A stretch of DNA of 33,934 nucleotides from Clostridia bacterium (GTDB lineage: Bacteria > Bacillota > Clostridia > TANB77 > UBA1234), in the NCBI GenBank assembly GCA_017539905.1, contig JAFYBZ010000010.1, positions 1 to 33,934 of the forward strand, given 5' to 3'. Below the pieces are notes generated by a model. It was not told the DNA's origin. It was given only the letters and a program-made list of their open reading frames with translations, and did not search any database. Both the position numbers and the translations under genes were made by a program. Below, piece by piece: positions 9,008-15,725 of this stretch; positions within the stretch are counted from its first letter, which is position 1; each line of letters begins with the position of its first letter.

Positions 9008-9634
9008 TTATCTCCATGCATTTTTTATTGCATTAATTGCTTTATTTATTATTGGAAAATTACTAAAAAAGTCATTTACTTTTTCTTTTACAGCAGGAAT
9101 TTGAAAGAACAAGAATAAAACTACAATTGCGATAATCAAAAAGGTTAAGAGTCTTAAAAAGCCTTGAACTTTTTCTTTAAATGTTTTCTTATATGTTACT
9201 TCCACTCCCATGCTTCTTAATGCATTTACATATGCATCATTATATGCTTGTTCAACCGCATTCTCATGTTCTCTTAAAATAGCATCAATTCTTTCAGCAC
9301 TATCTCTTATTGATTGCTCTTCGTACATATCCATCGAAGTAACATCATTAGAATTATCTACTTCTTCATACTCTACTTTTTCTTCTGTCTTTTTTTCTTT
9401 GTATTCTTTTGCTTCTTTTTCGAAGCTTAATTCATTATCATATGATTTCTTTTTTGTAGGATCAGACAAAACTTCATATGCTTCAGTAATTTCTTTAAAT
9501 TTTGCTTCTGCTTCCTTAGGATTTTCAGGATTCATATCTGGATGATATTTTTTGGCTAATACTTTATATGCTCTTGCTATTACTTCATCTGAAGCATTTT
9601 GACTTACTTCTAATAATTCATAATAGTCTTTCAA
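9008..9634 (-). CDS. Membrane-anchored J-domain protein
   Basis: 208 residues. The N-terminal 65 residues are a J domain ([23 protein letters not shown] at 31-33, [21 protein letters not shown]), which stimulates the ATPase of Hsp70/DnaK. The zinc and client-binding parts of true DnaJ are missing. Instead there is a charged coiled-coil-like linker (70-130) and one membrane helix at about 160-179, then a short amphipathic tail. It therefore probably recruits DnaK to the membrane rather than being DnaJ itself. It starts at TTG with AGAGGTG nine bases upstream; no in-frame ATG is better. First gene of an operon with apt. Confidence 0.88.
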   Translation of the reverse strand: MKDYYELLEVSQNASDEVIARAYKVLAKKYHPDMNPENPKEAEAKFKEITEAYEVLSDPTKKKSYDNELSFEKEAKEYKEKKTEEKVEYEEVDNSNDVTSMDMYEEQSIRDSAERIDAILREHENAVEQAYNDAYVNALRSMGVEVTYKKTFKEKVQGFLRLLTFLIIAIVVLFLFFQIPAVKEKVNDFFSNFPIINKAINAIKNAWR

Positions 9635-9673
9635 ATATCATCACCTCTTTCTTTCGTAAAAATCACACATATA

Positions 9674-9702
9674 ATTTTACCATATTATACTTTTGAAGAC
9701 AA
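9674..9702 (-). promoter_or_regulatory. Promoter of the J-domain/apt operon
   Basis: Minus strand TTGTCT (9702-9697), 17 bases, TAAAAT (9679-9674), about 40 bases upstream of the TTG start. Confidence 0.65.
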
Positions 9703-9721
9703 ATTACATTCACATGAAAAG

Positions 9722-9760
9722 AAAAAATGAGACTTTTGGTGTGTGTCCCCAAAAGTCTCA
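9722..9760 (-). terminator. Terminator in a GGGGACAC palindrome
   Basis: TGAGACTTTTGG (9728-9739) pairs with CCAAAAGTCTCA (9749-9760), a perfect 12-base stem with a nine-base loop, followed on the minus strand by TTTTTT. It ends the 9767-10156 gene. The minus-strand core CTTTTGGGGACACACACC closely resembles the left arm of the inverted repeat at 33877. Confidence 0.85.
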
Positions 9761-9766
9761 CTTTTC

Positions 9767-10156
9767 TTAAACCATATTTTTATCGATGGTATGCATGATA
9801 TTAATCCTACATTTGGTCATTTTAGCATTATCCTCGTCAATATACTCCAGCCTATATGCCTTATCCTTCAGGCAGTCAAAGAACTCTTCTTCATCATACT
9901 TCATGATTTTAGCAATATAATTAGCATAAAGCCGGACCTCATCCATGTTAAGCTTAGCAAATCCAGTGTCGATCAGGGTCATAGTATTGGCCTCAAGGCC
10001 GGAACCTTTGCCATTAGAATACCTATACTCCGCCAAGTTTTTCAAGAAATCAGTTCCCAGTACTAAAAGAATACTCCGATACCCAGCAAGAATAAAAACC
10101 ATTTTGTACTCAACGGACTTGACGTACTCAGCACGACTGCTCCTAAACTTGTCCAT
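9767..10156 (-). CDS. Small protein of unknown function, GC-shifted cassette
   Basis: 129 residues from the ATG at 10156, which has AGGAGG eight bases upstream; an in-frame TTG 18 bases earlier overlaps that ribosome site and is unlikely. No signal peptide. The sequence is mostly helical with a hydrophobic stretch KMVFILAGYRSILLVLGTDF, perhaps membrane-associated or just buried helix, then LYANYIAKIMKYDEEEFFDCLKD. Family not recognised. It is a self-contained unit with a near-consensus promoter and a terminator, and its base composition (29 G/C in the 60 bases from 9961) is well above that of the flanking dnaJ-like and pnp genes, which points to a later insertion. Confidence 0.75.
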   Translation of the reverse strand: MDKFRSSRAEYVKSVEYKMVFILAGYRSILLVLGTDFLKNLAEYRYSNGKGSGLEANTMTLIDTGFAKLNMDEVRLYANYIAKIMKYDEEEFFDCLKDKAYRLEYIDEDNAKMTKCRINIMHTIDKNMV

Positions 10157-10222
10157 AAAAGCACCTCCTATCAAAGTCTTTAATAGTCACACTCCTAAAC
10201 GAAAATTAAATTAACCACTGCC

Positions 10223-10251
10223 AATATAGCACTACCTTTGACTTTTGACAA
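10223..10251 (-). promoter_or_regulatory. Promoter of the 129-residue protein gene
   Basis: Minus strand TTGTCA (10251-10246), 17 bases, TATATT (10228-10223). It lies back to back with the pnp promoter, whose -35 starts 27 bases away on the other strand. Confidence 0.7.
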
Positions 10252-10277
10252 TAACTTTGAAAAAAATCACTAAAATG

Positions 10278-10306
10278 TTGTATTTTTAAAGGAAATCTAG
10301 TAAAAT
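10278..10306 (+). promoter_or_regulatory. pnp promoter
   Basis: TTGTAT (10278-10283), 17 bases, TAAAAT (10301-10306). Predicted transcription start near 10313, giving a leader of about 125 bases. Confidence 0.65.
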
Positions 10307-10321
10307 ATACGCGGAATTTTG

Positions 10322-10401
10322 AGCTAGACTACGTAATAGTAGGTGTAAGCTGTGAGCACAATTAAAAGTGTGCTTAGAGCTTACAACTACTGTAGTTAGC
10401 T
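10322..10401 (+). promoter_or_regulatory. Long imperfect hairpin in the pnp leader
   Basis: The 5' arm AGCTA-g-ACTAC...AGTAG, then TGTAAGCT and AGCACA, pairs in order with TGTGCT, AGCTTACA, CTACTGTAGT and TAGCT of the 3' arm. The result is about 30 base pairs with small bulges, starting some nine bases after the predicted transcription start and ending about 25 bases before the ribosome site. In Escherichia coli the pnp leader forms a comparable double-stranded structure cut by RNase III, through which PNPase represses its own synthesis. A similar role here is inference from shape and position. Confidence 0.6.
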
Positions 10402-10436
10402 TGAGACTCCAAATATACTTAAAAAGGAGAAAAAAT

Positions 10437-12530
10437 ATGTTAAAAAGTTACAAAACAGAACTTGCTGGCCGTCCACTTGTTATTGAAACAGGTAAAATGG
10501 CAGCTTTAGCTAATGCTAGTGTTTTAGTTAAGTATGGCGATACTTGTGTGTTAGTAAATGCAACAGCTTCTAAAGCACCACGTGAAGGAATTGATTTCTT
10601 CCCACTTTCAGTAGATTACGAAGAAAGACTTTACTCAGTTGGTAGAATTCCAGGATCTTTCAACAGAAGAGAAGGAAAACCTGCTGACAAAGCAATCTTA
10701 GTTGGACGTGCAATTGATAGACCAATCCGTCCTTTATTCCCAAAAGATTTAAGAAATGATGTATGTATCGATGCAGTTGTACTTTCTGTTGATCCTGATT
10801 GTTCACCAGAAGTTGCAGCACAAATTGGTACATCTGCTGCTTTATCTATTTCAGATATTCCATTTAATGGTCCTACTGCAGCAGTATCAGTTGGATATGT
10901 TGATAACGAATTGGTTATTAACCCAACATTAGCACAAAGAGAACACAATAGATTAAATCTAACAGTTGCTGGTACAAAAACTAAAGTTTCTATGATTGAA
11001 GCTGGCGCTGATCAAATTCCTGATGACTTAATGCTTGAAGCAATTAAAAAAGGTCATGCAGAAATTATTAAACTTTGTGAATTCATCGAAGAAATTCAAA
11101 AAGAAATTGGAAAGCCAAAATTTGAATATGTATCAGCTGATGTTGATCATGACTTCTTTGATGAAATCAAAGCAAACTTCGAAGACAAAATGAGACAAGC
11201 TGTATGCGTTGTTGATAAAAATGAAAGAGATGCAAATGTTACTGCATTAAACGAAGAAGTTTTGGCTTACTGCCAAGAAAAATATGGCGAAGAGTTTGAT
11301 GAAAAAGAAATGAAGCTTGCTGATGTTCTTTATAAGTTAGAAAAAACTGTTGTAAGACATATGGCTTTAGAAGAACATAAGAGAGTTGATGGTAGAGAAT
11401 TAGATGAAATTCGTCCTCTTTCTGCCGAAGTAGATATCTTACCTCGTACTCATGGTAGTGCATTGTTTAGCAGAGGTTTAACTCAAGTTCTTTCTATTTG
11501 TACATTAGGTACAAAACAAGATGAACAAGAATTAGATGGATTAGATGAAGAAACATCTAAAAGATATATGCATCAATATAACTTCCCTCCATATAGCGTA
11601 GGTGAAGCACGTGGTGTTAGATCTCCAGGAAGAAGAGAAATCGGACATGGTGCGCTTGCTGAAAGAGCTTTAGTTCCAGTTATTCCATCAGAAGATGAAT
11701 TCCCATATACAATTAGAGTAGTATCTGAAGTATTATCTTCAAATGGTTCTACTTCTCAAGGAAGTATTTGTGGATCAACAATGGCTCTTATGGCTGCTGG
11801 TGTTCCAATCAAAGCTCCTGTTGCTGGTATTTCTACAGGTCTTGTTACAGATGATAACGATAGATCAAGATATGTAATGTTTACAGATATTCAAGGAATC
11901 GAAGATTTCTTTGGTGATATGGACTTTAAAGTTGCTGGTACTAAAGAAGGTATCACAGCAATCCAAGTTGATATTAAAATTGATGGTTTAACATATGATA
12001 TTATTGAACAAGCATTTGCAAGAACACATAAAGCTAGAGAATACATTTTAGACAATGTAATGCTTAAAGCAATTCCAGAAGTTCGTCCAGAAATATCTAA
12101 GTATGCTCCAAAGATTACTACCCTAACAATCGATCCTGAAAAGATTAAAGACGTTATTGGAAGTGGTGGAAAGACAATAAACAAGATTATTGCTGAAACT
12201 GGAGTTAAAATTGATATCGAAGATGATGGTAGAGTATTTATTGCTGCTGTAGATAGTGAGGGTGCTAACAAAGCTGTAGCTATGATTGAAGCTATCACAA
12301 TGGATTTAGAATTAGGTCAAATATACGAGGGAAAAGTTGTTCGTATAATGAACTTCGGTGCTTTCGTAGAAGTAGCTCCTGGCAAAGAAGGAATGGTTCA
12401 TATTTCTAAGTTAGATAAACAAAGAGTTAATAAAGTTGAAGATGTTGTTTCTATAGGCGATGTTATCAAGGTTAAAGTAATAGAAATCGATGACCAAGGT
12501 AGAGTAAACATGATGAGACTAGTTGACTAA
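10437..12530 (+). CDS. pnp: Polynucleotide phosphorylase
   Basis: 697 residues from the ATG at 10437 with AAAAAGGAG upstream; the frame is open 23 codons earlier but that part lies in the structured leader. It degrades RNA 3' to 5' using phosphate, releasing nucleoside diphosphates, as a trimer. Two RNase PH-like domains are visible (the first with ERLYSVGRIPGSFNRREGKP, the second with FFGDMDFKVAGTKEGITA). They are followed by a KH domain (VIGSGGKTINKIIAETG, about 565-620) and a C-terminal S1 domain (YEGKVVRIMNFGAFVEVAPG, from about 626). The length is normal. Unlike the common arrangement, rpsO is not directly upstream. Likely autoregulated through its leader hairpin. Confidence 0.97.
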   Translation: MLKSYKTELAGRPLVIETGKMAALANASVLVKYGDTCVLVNATASKAPREGIDFFPLSVDYEERLYSVGRIPGSFNRREGKPADKAILVGRAIDRPIRPLFPKDLRNDVCIDAVVLSVDPDCSPEVAAQIGTSAALSISDIPFNGPTAAVSVGYVDNELVINPTLAQREHNRLNLTVAGTKTKVSMIEAGADQIPDDLMLEAIKKGHAEIIKLCEFIEEIQKEIGKPKFEYVSADVDHDFFDEIKANFEDKMRQAVCVVDKNERDANVTALNEEVLAYCQEKYGEEFDEKEMKLADVLYKLEKTVVRHMALEEHKRVDGRELDEIRPLSAEVDILPRTHGSALFSRGLTQVLSICTLGTKQDEQELDGLDEETSKRYMHQYNFPPYSVGEARGVRSPGRREIGHGALAERALVPVIPSEDEFPYTIRVVSEVLSSNGSTSQGSICGSTMALMAAGVPIKAPVAGISTGLVTDDNDRSRYVMFTDIQGIEDFFGDMDFKVAGTKEGITAIQVDIKIDGLTYDIIEQAFARTHKAREYILDNVMLKAIPEVRPEISKYAPKITTLTIDPEKIKDVIGSGGKTINKIIAETGVKIDIEDDGRVFIAAVDSEGANKAVAMIEAITMDLELGQIYEGKVVRIMNFGAFVEVAPGKEGMVHISKLDKQRVNKVEDVVSIGDVIKVKVIEIDDQGRVNMMRLVD

Positions 12531-12551
12531 TTTTCATTTTTCTAATAAAAT

Positions 12552-12610
12552 GATTGTAGTGGCGATAGCATAATCGCATTTGAGGTAAAACCTCCACTAC
12601 AATCTTTTTT
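12552..12610 (+). terminator. Three-way-junction terminator after pnp
   Basis: Outer stem GATTGTAGTG/CACTACAATC (12552-12561 with 12595-12604) encloses two small hairpins, GCGAT/ATCGC (12562-12577) and GAGGT/ACCTC (12582-12594), and is followed by TTTTTT. All three stems pair perfectly. It could end pnp transcription or attenuate read-through into the next gene, which has no obvious promoter of its own. Confidence 0.75.
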
Positions 12611-12636
12611 ATATCTTATAAAGGGGGACATATTAT

Positions 12637-13170
12637 ATGGATTATTCAAGTTTAGATTATAGTACTTATTCTACTACAACTTCAACAAATCCAATTAGCA
12701 GTTTAATTTCATTAGCAATTTGTGTAATTTCTATCATTGGTTTATGGAAAATTTTCACAAAAGCTGGAGAAAAAGGTTGGAAAGCTATTATTCCAATTTA
12801 TAGCAGTTATATTCTATTTAAAATTTCTGGCAAAAAATTTGTTGGATATTTAGTTGCTACAATTATTTTAATCATTGCTTATTTTGTGATGATGGTTGGT
12901 TCAGTAGGAATGATTGCTGGTGGTCTTAGCGGCAGTACAGAAGCAGCAGGCGGAATGGCAGTTGTTACAGGTATAGCTTCTATAGTTATGCTTGTTTGTG
13001 CAATTATTGTTCTTGTTATTCAAGCTAAACTTTGTGGCGCACTTTCAAGAAGCTTTGGACATGGTGGCGGATTTGCTGCTGGTTTATTCTTCTTATCTCC
13101 TATCTTCTACATGATTTTAGGTTTCAATCAAGATCAATATCTTGGACCAAACGGCGGAGGCCAACAATAA
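12637..13170 (+). CDS. Small membrane protein, DUF5684-like
   Basis: 177 residues with four predicted membrane helices (about 22-40, 65-95, 105-127, 140-162). The blocks LWKIFTKAGEKGWKAIIPIY and AKLCGALSRSFGHGGGFAAGLFFL, then ILGFNQDQYLG near the C-terminus, fit the DUF5684 family of small membrane proteins, whose biochemical role is not established. A Ser/Thr/Tyr-rich N-terminus precedes the first helix. AAAGGGGGA stands 11 bases before the ATG. It follows pnp by 106 bases including the terminator, so it is expressed either by read-through or from a promoter I cannot see. Confidence 0.8.
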   Translation: MDYSSLDYSTYSTTTSTNPISSLISLAICVISIIGLWKIFTKAGEKGWKAIIPIYSSYILFKISGKKFVGYLVATIILIIAYFVMMVGSVGMIAGGLSGSTEAAGGMAVVTGIASIVMLVCAIIVLVIQAKLCGALSRSFGHGGGFAAGLFFLSPIFYMILGFNQDQYLGPNGGGQQ

Positions 13171-13182
13171 TATATATAAATT

Positions 13183-13217
13183 AAAAAGCGAGTCAATTTA
13201 ATCGACTCGCTTTTTTT
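13183..13217. terminator. Bidirectional terminator between convergent genes
   Basis: AAAAAGCGAGTC (13183-13194) pairs with GACTCGCTTTTT (13204-13215), with A/T runs on both sides. It serves the 12637-13170 gene on the plus strand and prsW on the minus strand. Confidence 0.92.
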
Positions 13218-13223
13218 ATATTA

Positions 13224-13973
13224 TTAAAGAATTTTATTATTCAATATTTCCGCATTATTATAATGAACATTATTCTTTGATGCTTTCTTCACCATAATAA
13301 CTGCAAACACATAAAATACAATAACAAATACAAACCAAATCAAAATCATCAAAATATTTTGAGTGTCAATCAAGAAGTCATATATAGTGTGTAGCAATGT
13401 TGGAATTAATATGCTAAGAAACATAAATGTTTTCTCTTTACCTTTATCAAATTGAGTTTGAGCAATTTTTGCCTTTGATAAAAAGTAACCCATACATATT
13501 CCAAAAGCAGCATGTCCAGGAACTGCAGTAACAAATCTTAATACTATAGTCAAAAAACTTGCTAAAACGCCACTAAATAGAAATTCGCTAAATACATACA
13601 TTAAATTTTCAAATGCCGCAAATCCTAAAGAAGCAAATACTGAATAAACTATTGCATCATATGTTTCATCAAAATGGTTATTATTATAATTTGCAAATCT
13701 AACAACAAGCCATTTAAATAATTCTTCTATAATTCCTACTCCAAAAAATGTATATATAAACAAATAAATGAATGAATTAGCTAAATACTCATTTTGTGGA
13801 AATATTAATGTCATAACTAGTTCTATAACGCAAACCGGGATAGTAACTAATGCTCCAAGGAAAAAAGATTTTGCGAGTTGACCAGCAGGTTCTTTATGCA
13901 TATCTTTTTTATAAATATACCATAATATAAGTGCAACTGGAGCAAGTGCTAGGCAAAAAAGTATATCAACCAT
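13224..13973 (-). CDS. prsW: PrsW-family intramembrane protease
   Basis: 249 residues, about seven or eight membrane helices. Family motifs are all present: the helix-linked EEL pair (E83, E84 in IIEELFKW), FAAFEN (118-123), H154 in VPGHAAFG, and LLHTIYDF (193-200) with H195 and D199. In Bacillus subtilis PrsW makes the first cut in the anti-sigma factor RsiW; no such factor or sigma gene is visible here, so the substrate is unknown. It begins 28 bases after the glyQS stop with AAAGGAGGATT before the ATG, so it is probably cotranscribed with glyQS and would then fall under the same T-box. Confidence 0.88.
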   Translation of the reverse strand: MVDILFCLALAPVALILWYIYKKDMHKEPAGQLAKSFFLGALVTIPVCVIELVMTLIFPQNEYLANSFIYLFIYTFFGVGIIEELFKWLVVRFANYNNNHFDETYDAIVYSVFASLGFAAFENLMYVFSEFLFSGVLASFLTIVLRFVTAVPGHAAFGICMGYFLSKAKIAQTQFDKGKEKTFMFLSILIPTLLHTIYDFLIDTQNILMILIWFVFVIVFYVFAVIMVKKASKNNVHYNNAEILNNKIL

Positions 13974-14001
13974 ATAATCCTCCTTTTTGTCTTTTGTTTA
14001 A

Positions 14002-15387
14002 TTAAAACTTAATTCTCTCTTCTATATACTTCTCAACTTCATTTATTGGAATTCTAACTTGTTCCATTGTATCTCTATCTCTTATTGTTACTGCATTATC
14101 TTCTATTGTATCAAAGTCAACCGTAATACAGAATGGTGTACCAATCTCATCTTCTCTTCTATATCTCTTACCTATGCTTCCTGCTTCATCATAATCTATC
14201 ATAAACTTCTTAGATAGTTCATCATAGATTTCAGTAGCTTTTTCAGAAAGCTTTTTAGATAATGGAAGAACAGCTGCTTTCATTGGTGCAAGTGCAGGAT
14301 GAAGTTTAAGTACTGTACGTACATCTCCTTCTGTAATCTCTTCTTCATTATATGCATCACACAAGAACATTAAGAATAATCTATCAACACCAACAGCTGG
14401 CTCTACACAATATGGAACATACTTTTCATTTGTCTCGGGATCTGTGTATTGCAAATCTTCCTTAGATGCTTCCATGTGACGTGATAAATCATAATCTGTT
14501 CTATCTGCTATTCCCCAAAGCTCTCCCCAACCAAATGGGAATAAATATTCAATGTCAGTTGTTCCCTTACTATAGAAAGAAAGTTCTTCTTTAGAATGCT
14601 CTCTCATTCTTAGGTTCTCTTCTTTTGCACCTAGGCTTACTAAAAATTTCTTACAAGTATCTTTCCAATACTCATACCATTCTAAATCTGTTCCAGGTTT
14701 GCAGAAAAACTCAAGTTCCATTTGTTCAAATTCACGAGTTCTAAATATAAAGTTACCAGGTGTAATTTCATTTCTAAAGCTTCTTCCCATTTGTCCAATA
14801 CCCATAGGCATTCTTCTTCTAGTTGTTCTTAAAACATTTTTAAAGTTAACAAACATACCTTGAGCTGTTTCTGGTCTTAAATATACTTCTGATTTAGCAT
14901 CTTCAGTAACGCCCATGAAAGTTTTAAACATAAGATTAAATTTACGAATGTCTGTAAAATCTGTCTTACCACAATCTGGGCATGGTACGTTGTTCTCTTT
15001 AATATAATTAACTAGTTCTTCATTGCTCCATCCATCTAGACCCGATACCTCTTTACCATTTGCAAATGCCCACTCTTCAATAAGCTTATCTGCTCTATGT
15101 CTAGTTTTACATGCTTTACAGTCTATTAAAGGATCTGAAAATCCTCCAACGTGACCTGTAGTAACCCAAACTTGTGGATTCATAATAATAGCAGCATCAA
15201 TACCTACATTATGCTTATTTTCCCTTATAAATTTTTGCCACCAAGCATCTTTAATATTCTTTTTTAATTCTGCACCTAAAGGGCCATAATCCCATGAGTT
15301 TGCAAGTCCTCCATAGATTTCACTTCCAGGATATACAAATCCTCTAGTTTTACAAAGTGCAACAATTTTGTCCATTGATTTATCCAT
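14002..15387 (-). CDS. glyQS: Glycine--tRNA ligase, single-chain class II type
   Basis: 461 residues, typical for the homodimeric archaeal/eukaryotic-type enzyme rather than the two-subunit GlyQ/GlyS. It charges tRNA-Gly. Class II motif 2 is [20 protein letters not shown] (about 200-220) and motif 3 is in [10 protein letters not shown] (about 330-340). An insertion carries CKAC (about 89) and CPDCG (about 135), a zinc-binding pair. The N-terminus [20 protein letters not shown] and the C-terminal anticodon-binding domain ([20 protein letters not shown]) are as expected. AAGGAGG precedes the ATG, and a T-box riboswitch lies directly upstream. Confidence 0.97.
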   Translation of the reverse strand: MDKSMDKIVALCKTRGFVYPGSEIYGGLANSWDYGPLGAELKKNIKDAWWQKFIRENKHNVGIDAAIIMNPQVWVTTGHVGGFSDPLIDCKACKTRHRADKLIEEWAFANGKEVSGLDGWSNEELVNYIKENNVPCPDCGKTDFTDIRKFNLMFKTFMGVTEDAKSEVYLRPETAQGMFVNFKNVLRTTRRRMPMGIGQMGRSFRNEITPGNFIFRTREFEQMELEFFCKPGTDLEWYEYWKDTCKKFLVSLGAKEENLRMREHSKEELSFYSKGTTDIEYLFPFGWGELWGIADRTDYDLSRHMEASKEDLQYTDPETNEKYVPYCVEPAVGVDRLFLMFLCDAYNEEEITEGDVRTVLKLHPALAPMKAAVLPLSKKLSEKATEIYDELSKKFMIDYDEAGSIGKRYRREDEIGTPFCITVDFDTIEDNAVTIRDRDTMEQVRIPINEVEKYIEERIKF

Positions 15388-15407
15388 TTTTATTCCTCCT
15401 TAAATAT

Positions 15408-15640
15408 AAAAAACGTCCCTAAGTCTTTAAACTTAAAGACTTAGGGACGAAAATATCTTTTCCGCGATTCCACCCTAATTGATAATTTCTATTTTCCTTG
15501 AAATTATCCACCTTAATTAATAGATAAATATTTACTCCAAAGCTCCACATTTATTAATCGTATATGACCTTACACCAAATAGCCATTTCTCTATAATACA
15601 ACTCTATAAATACTTCTTTTTCAACGCAAATACCTAACTA
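15408..15640 (-). promoter_or_regulatory. T-box riboswitch, glycine-specific, upstream of glyQS
   Basis: This fills most of the 338-base gap 15388-15725. The T-box core AGGGTGGAATCGCGG lies at 15462-15476; its TGGA bulge can pair with the UCCA end of tRNA-Gly. TTAGGG and CCCTAA around it form the antiterminator base. The competing terminator is a long CGTCCCTAAGTCTTT stem (15414-15449) followed by TTTTTT. Stem I shows AGAAGTA, AGAGA and GGTGTAAGG elements. After pairing ATTTAT with ATAAAT and AAAG with CTTT, the codon left in the specifier loop is GGA (15546-15544), a glycine codon. Uncharged tRNA-Gly should allow read-through into glyQS and prsW. Confidence 0.93.
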
Positions 15641-15646
15641 AATAAT

Positions 15647-15675
15647 AAATTATCACTAATAGTAGATTTTGTCAA
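15647..15675 (-). promoter_or_regulatory. Promoter of the T-box/glyQS operon
   Basis: Minus strand TTGACA (15675-15670, consensus), 17 bases, TAATTT (15652-15647). Confidence 0.7.
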
Positions 15676-15694
15676 TATCATGGCTTATAGTAAC

Positions 15695-15720
15695 AAAAAC
15701 TCCCGCCAAAATGGCGGGAG
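15695..15720 (-). terminator. Terminator of the 931-residue LRR gene
   Basis: Perfect eight-base stem CTCCCGCC/GGCGGGAG (15700-15707 with 15713-15720), T-run on the minus strand, six bases after the stop. Confidence 0.9.
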
Positions 15721-15725
15721 TAAGT

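Noticed and set aside
9210..9545. 111-codon frame on the plus strand
   Set aside because: Antisense shadow of the J-domain gene; serine-rich composition arises from the complement of Glu/Lys codons, and there is no ribosome site.
10368..10436. Upstream extension of pnp by 23 codons
   Set aside because: Lies within the leader hairpin, has no ribosome site, and the family starts at the ATG at 10437.
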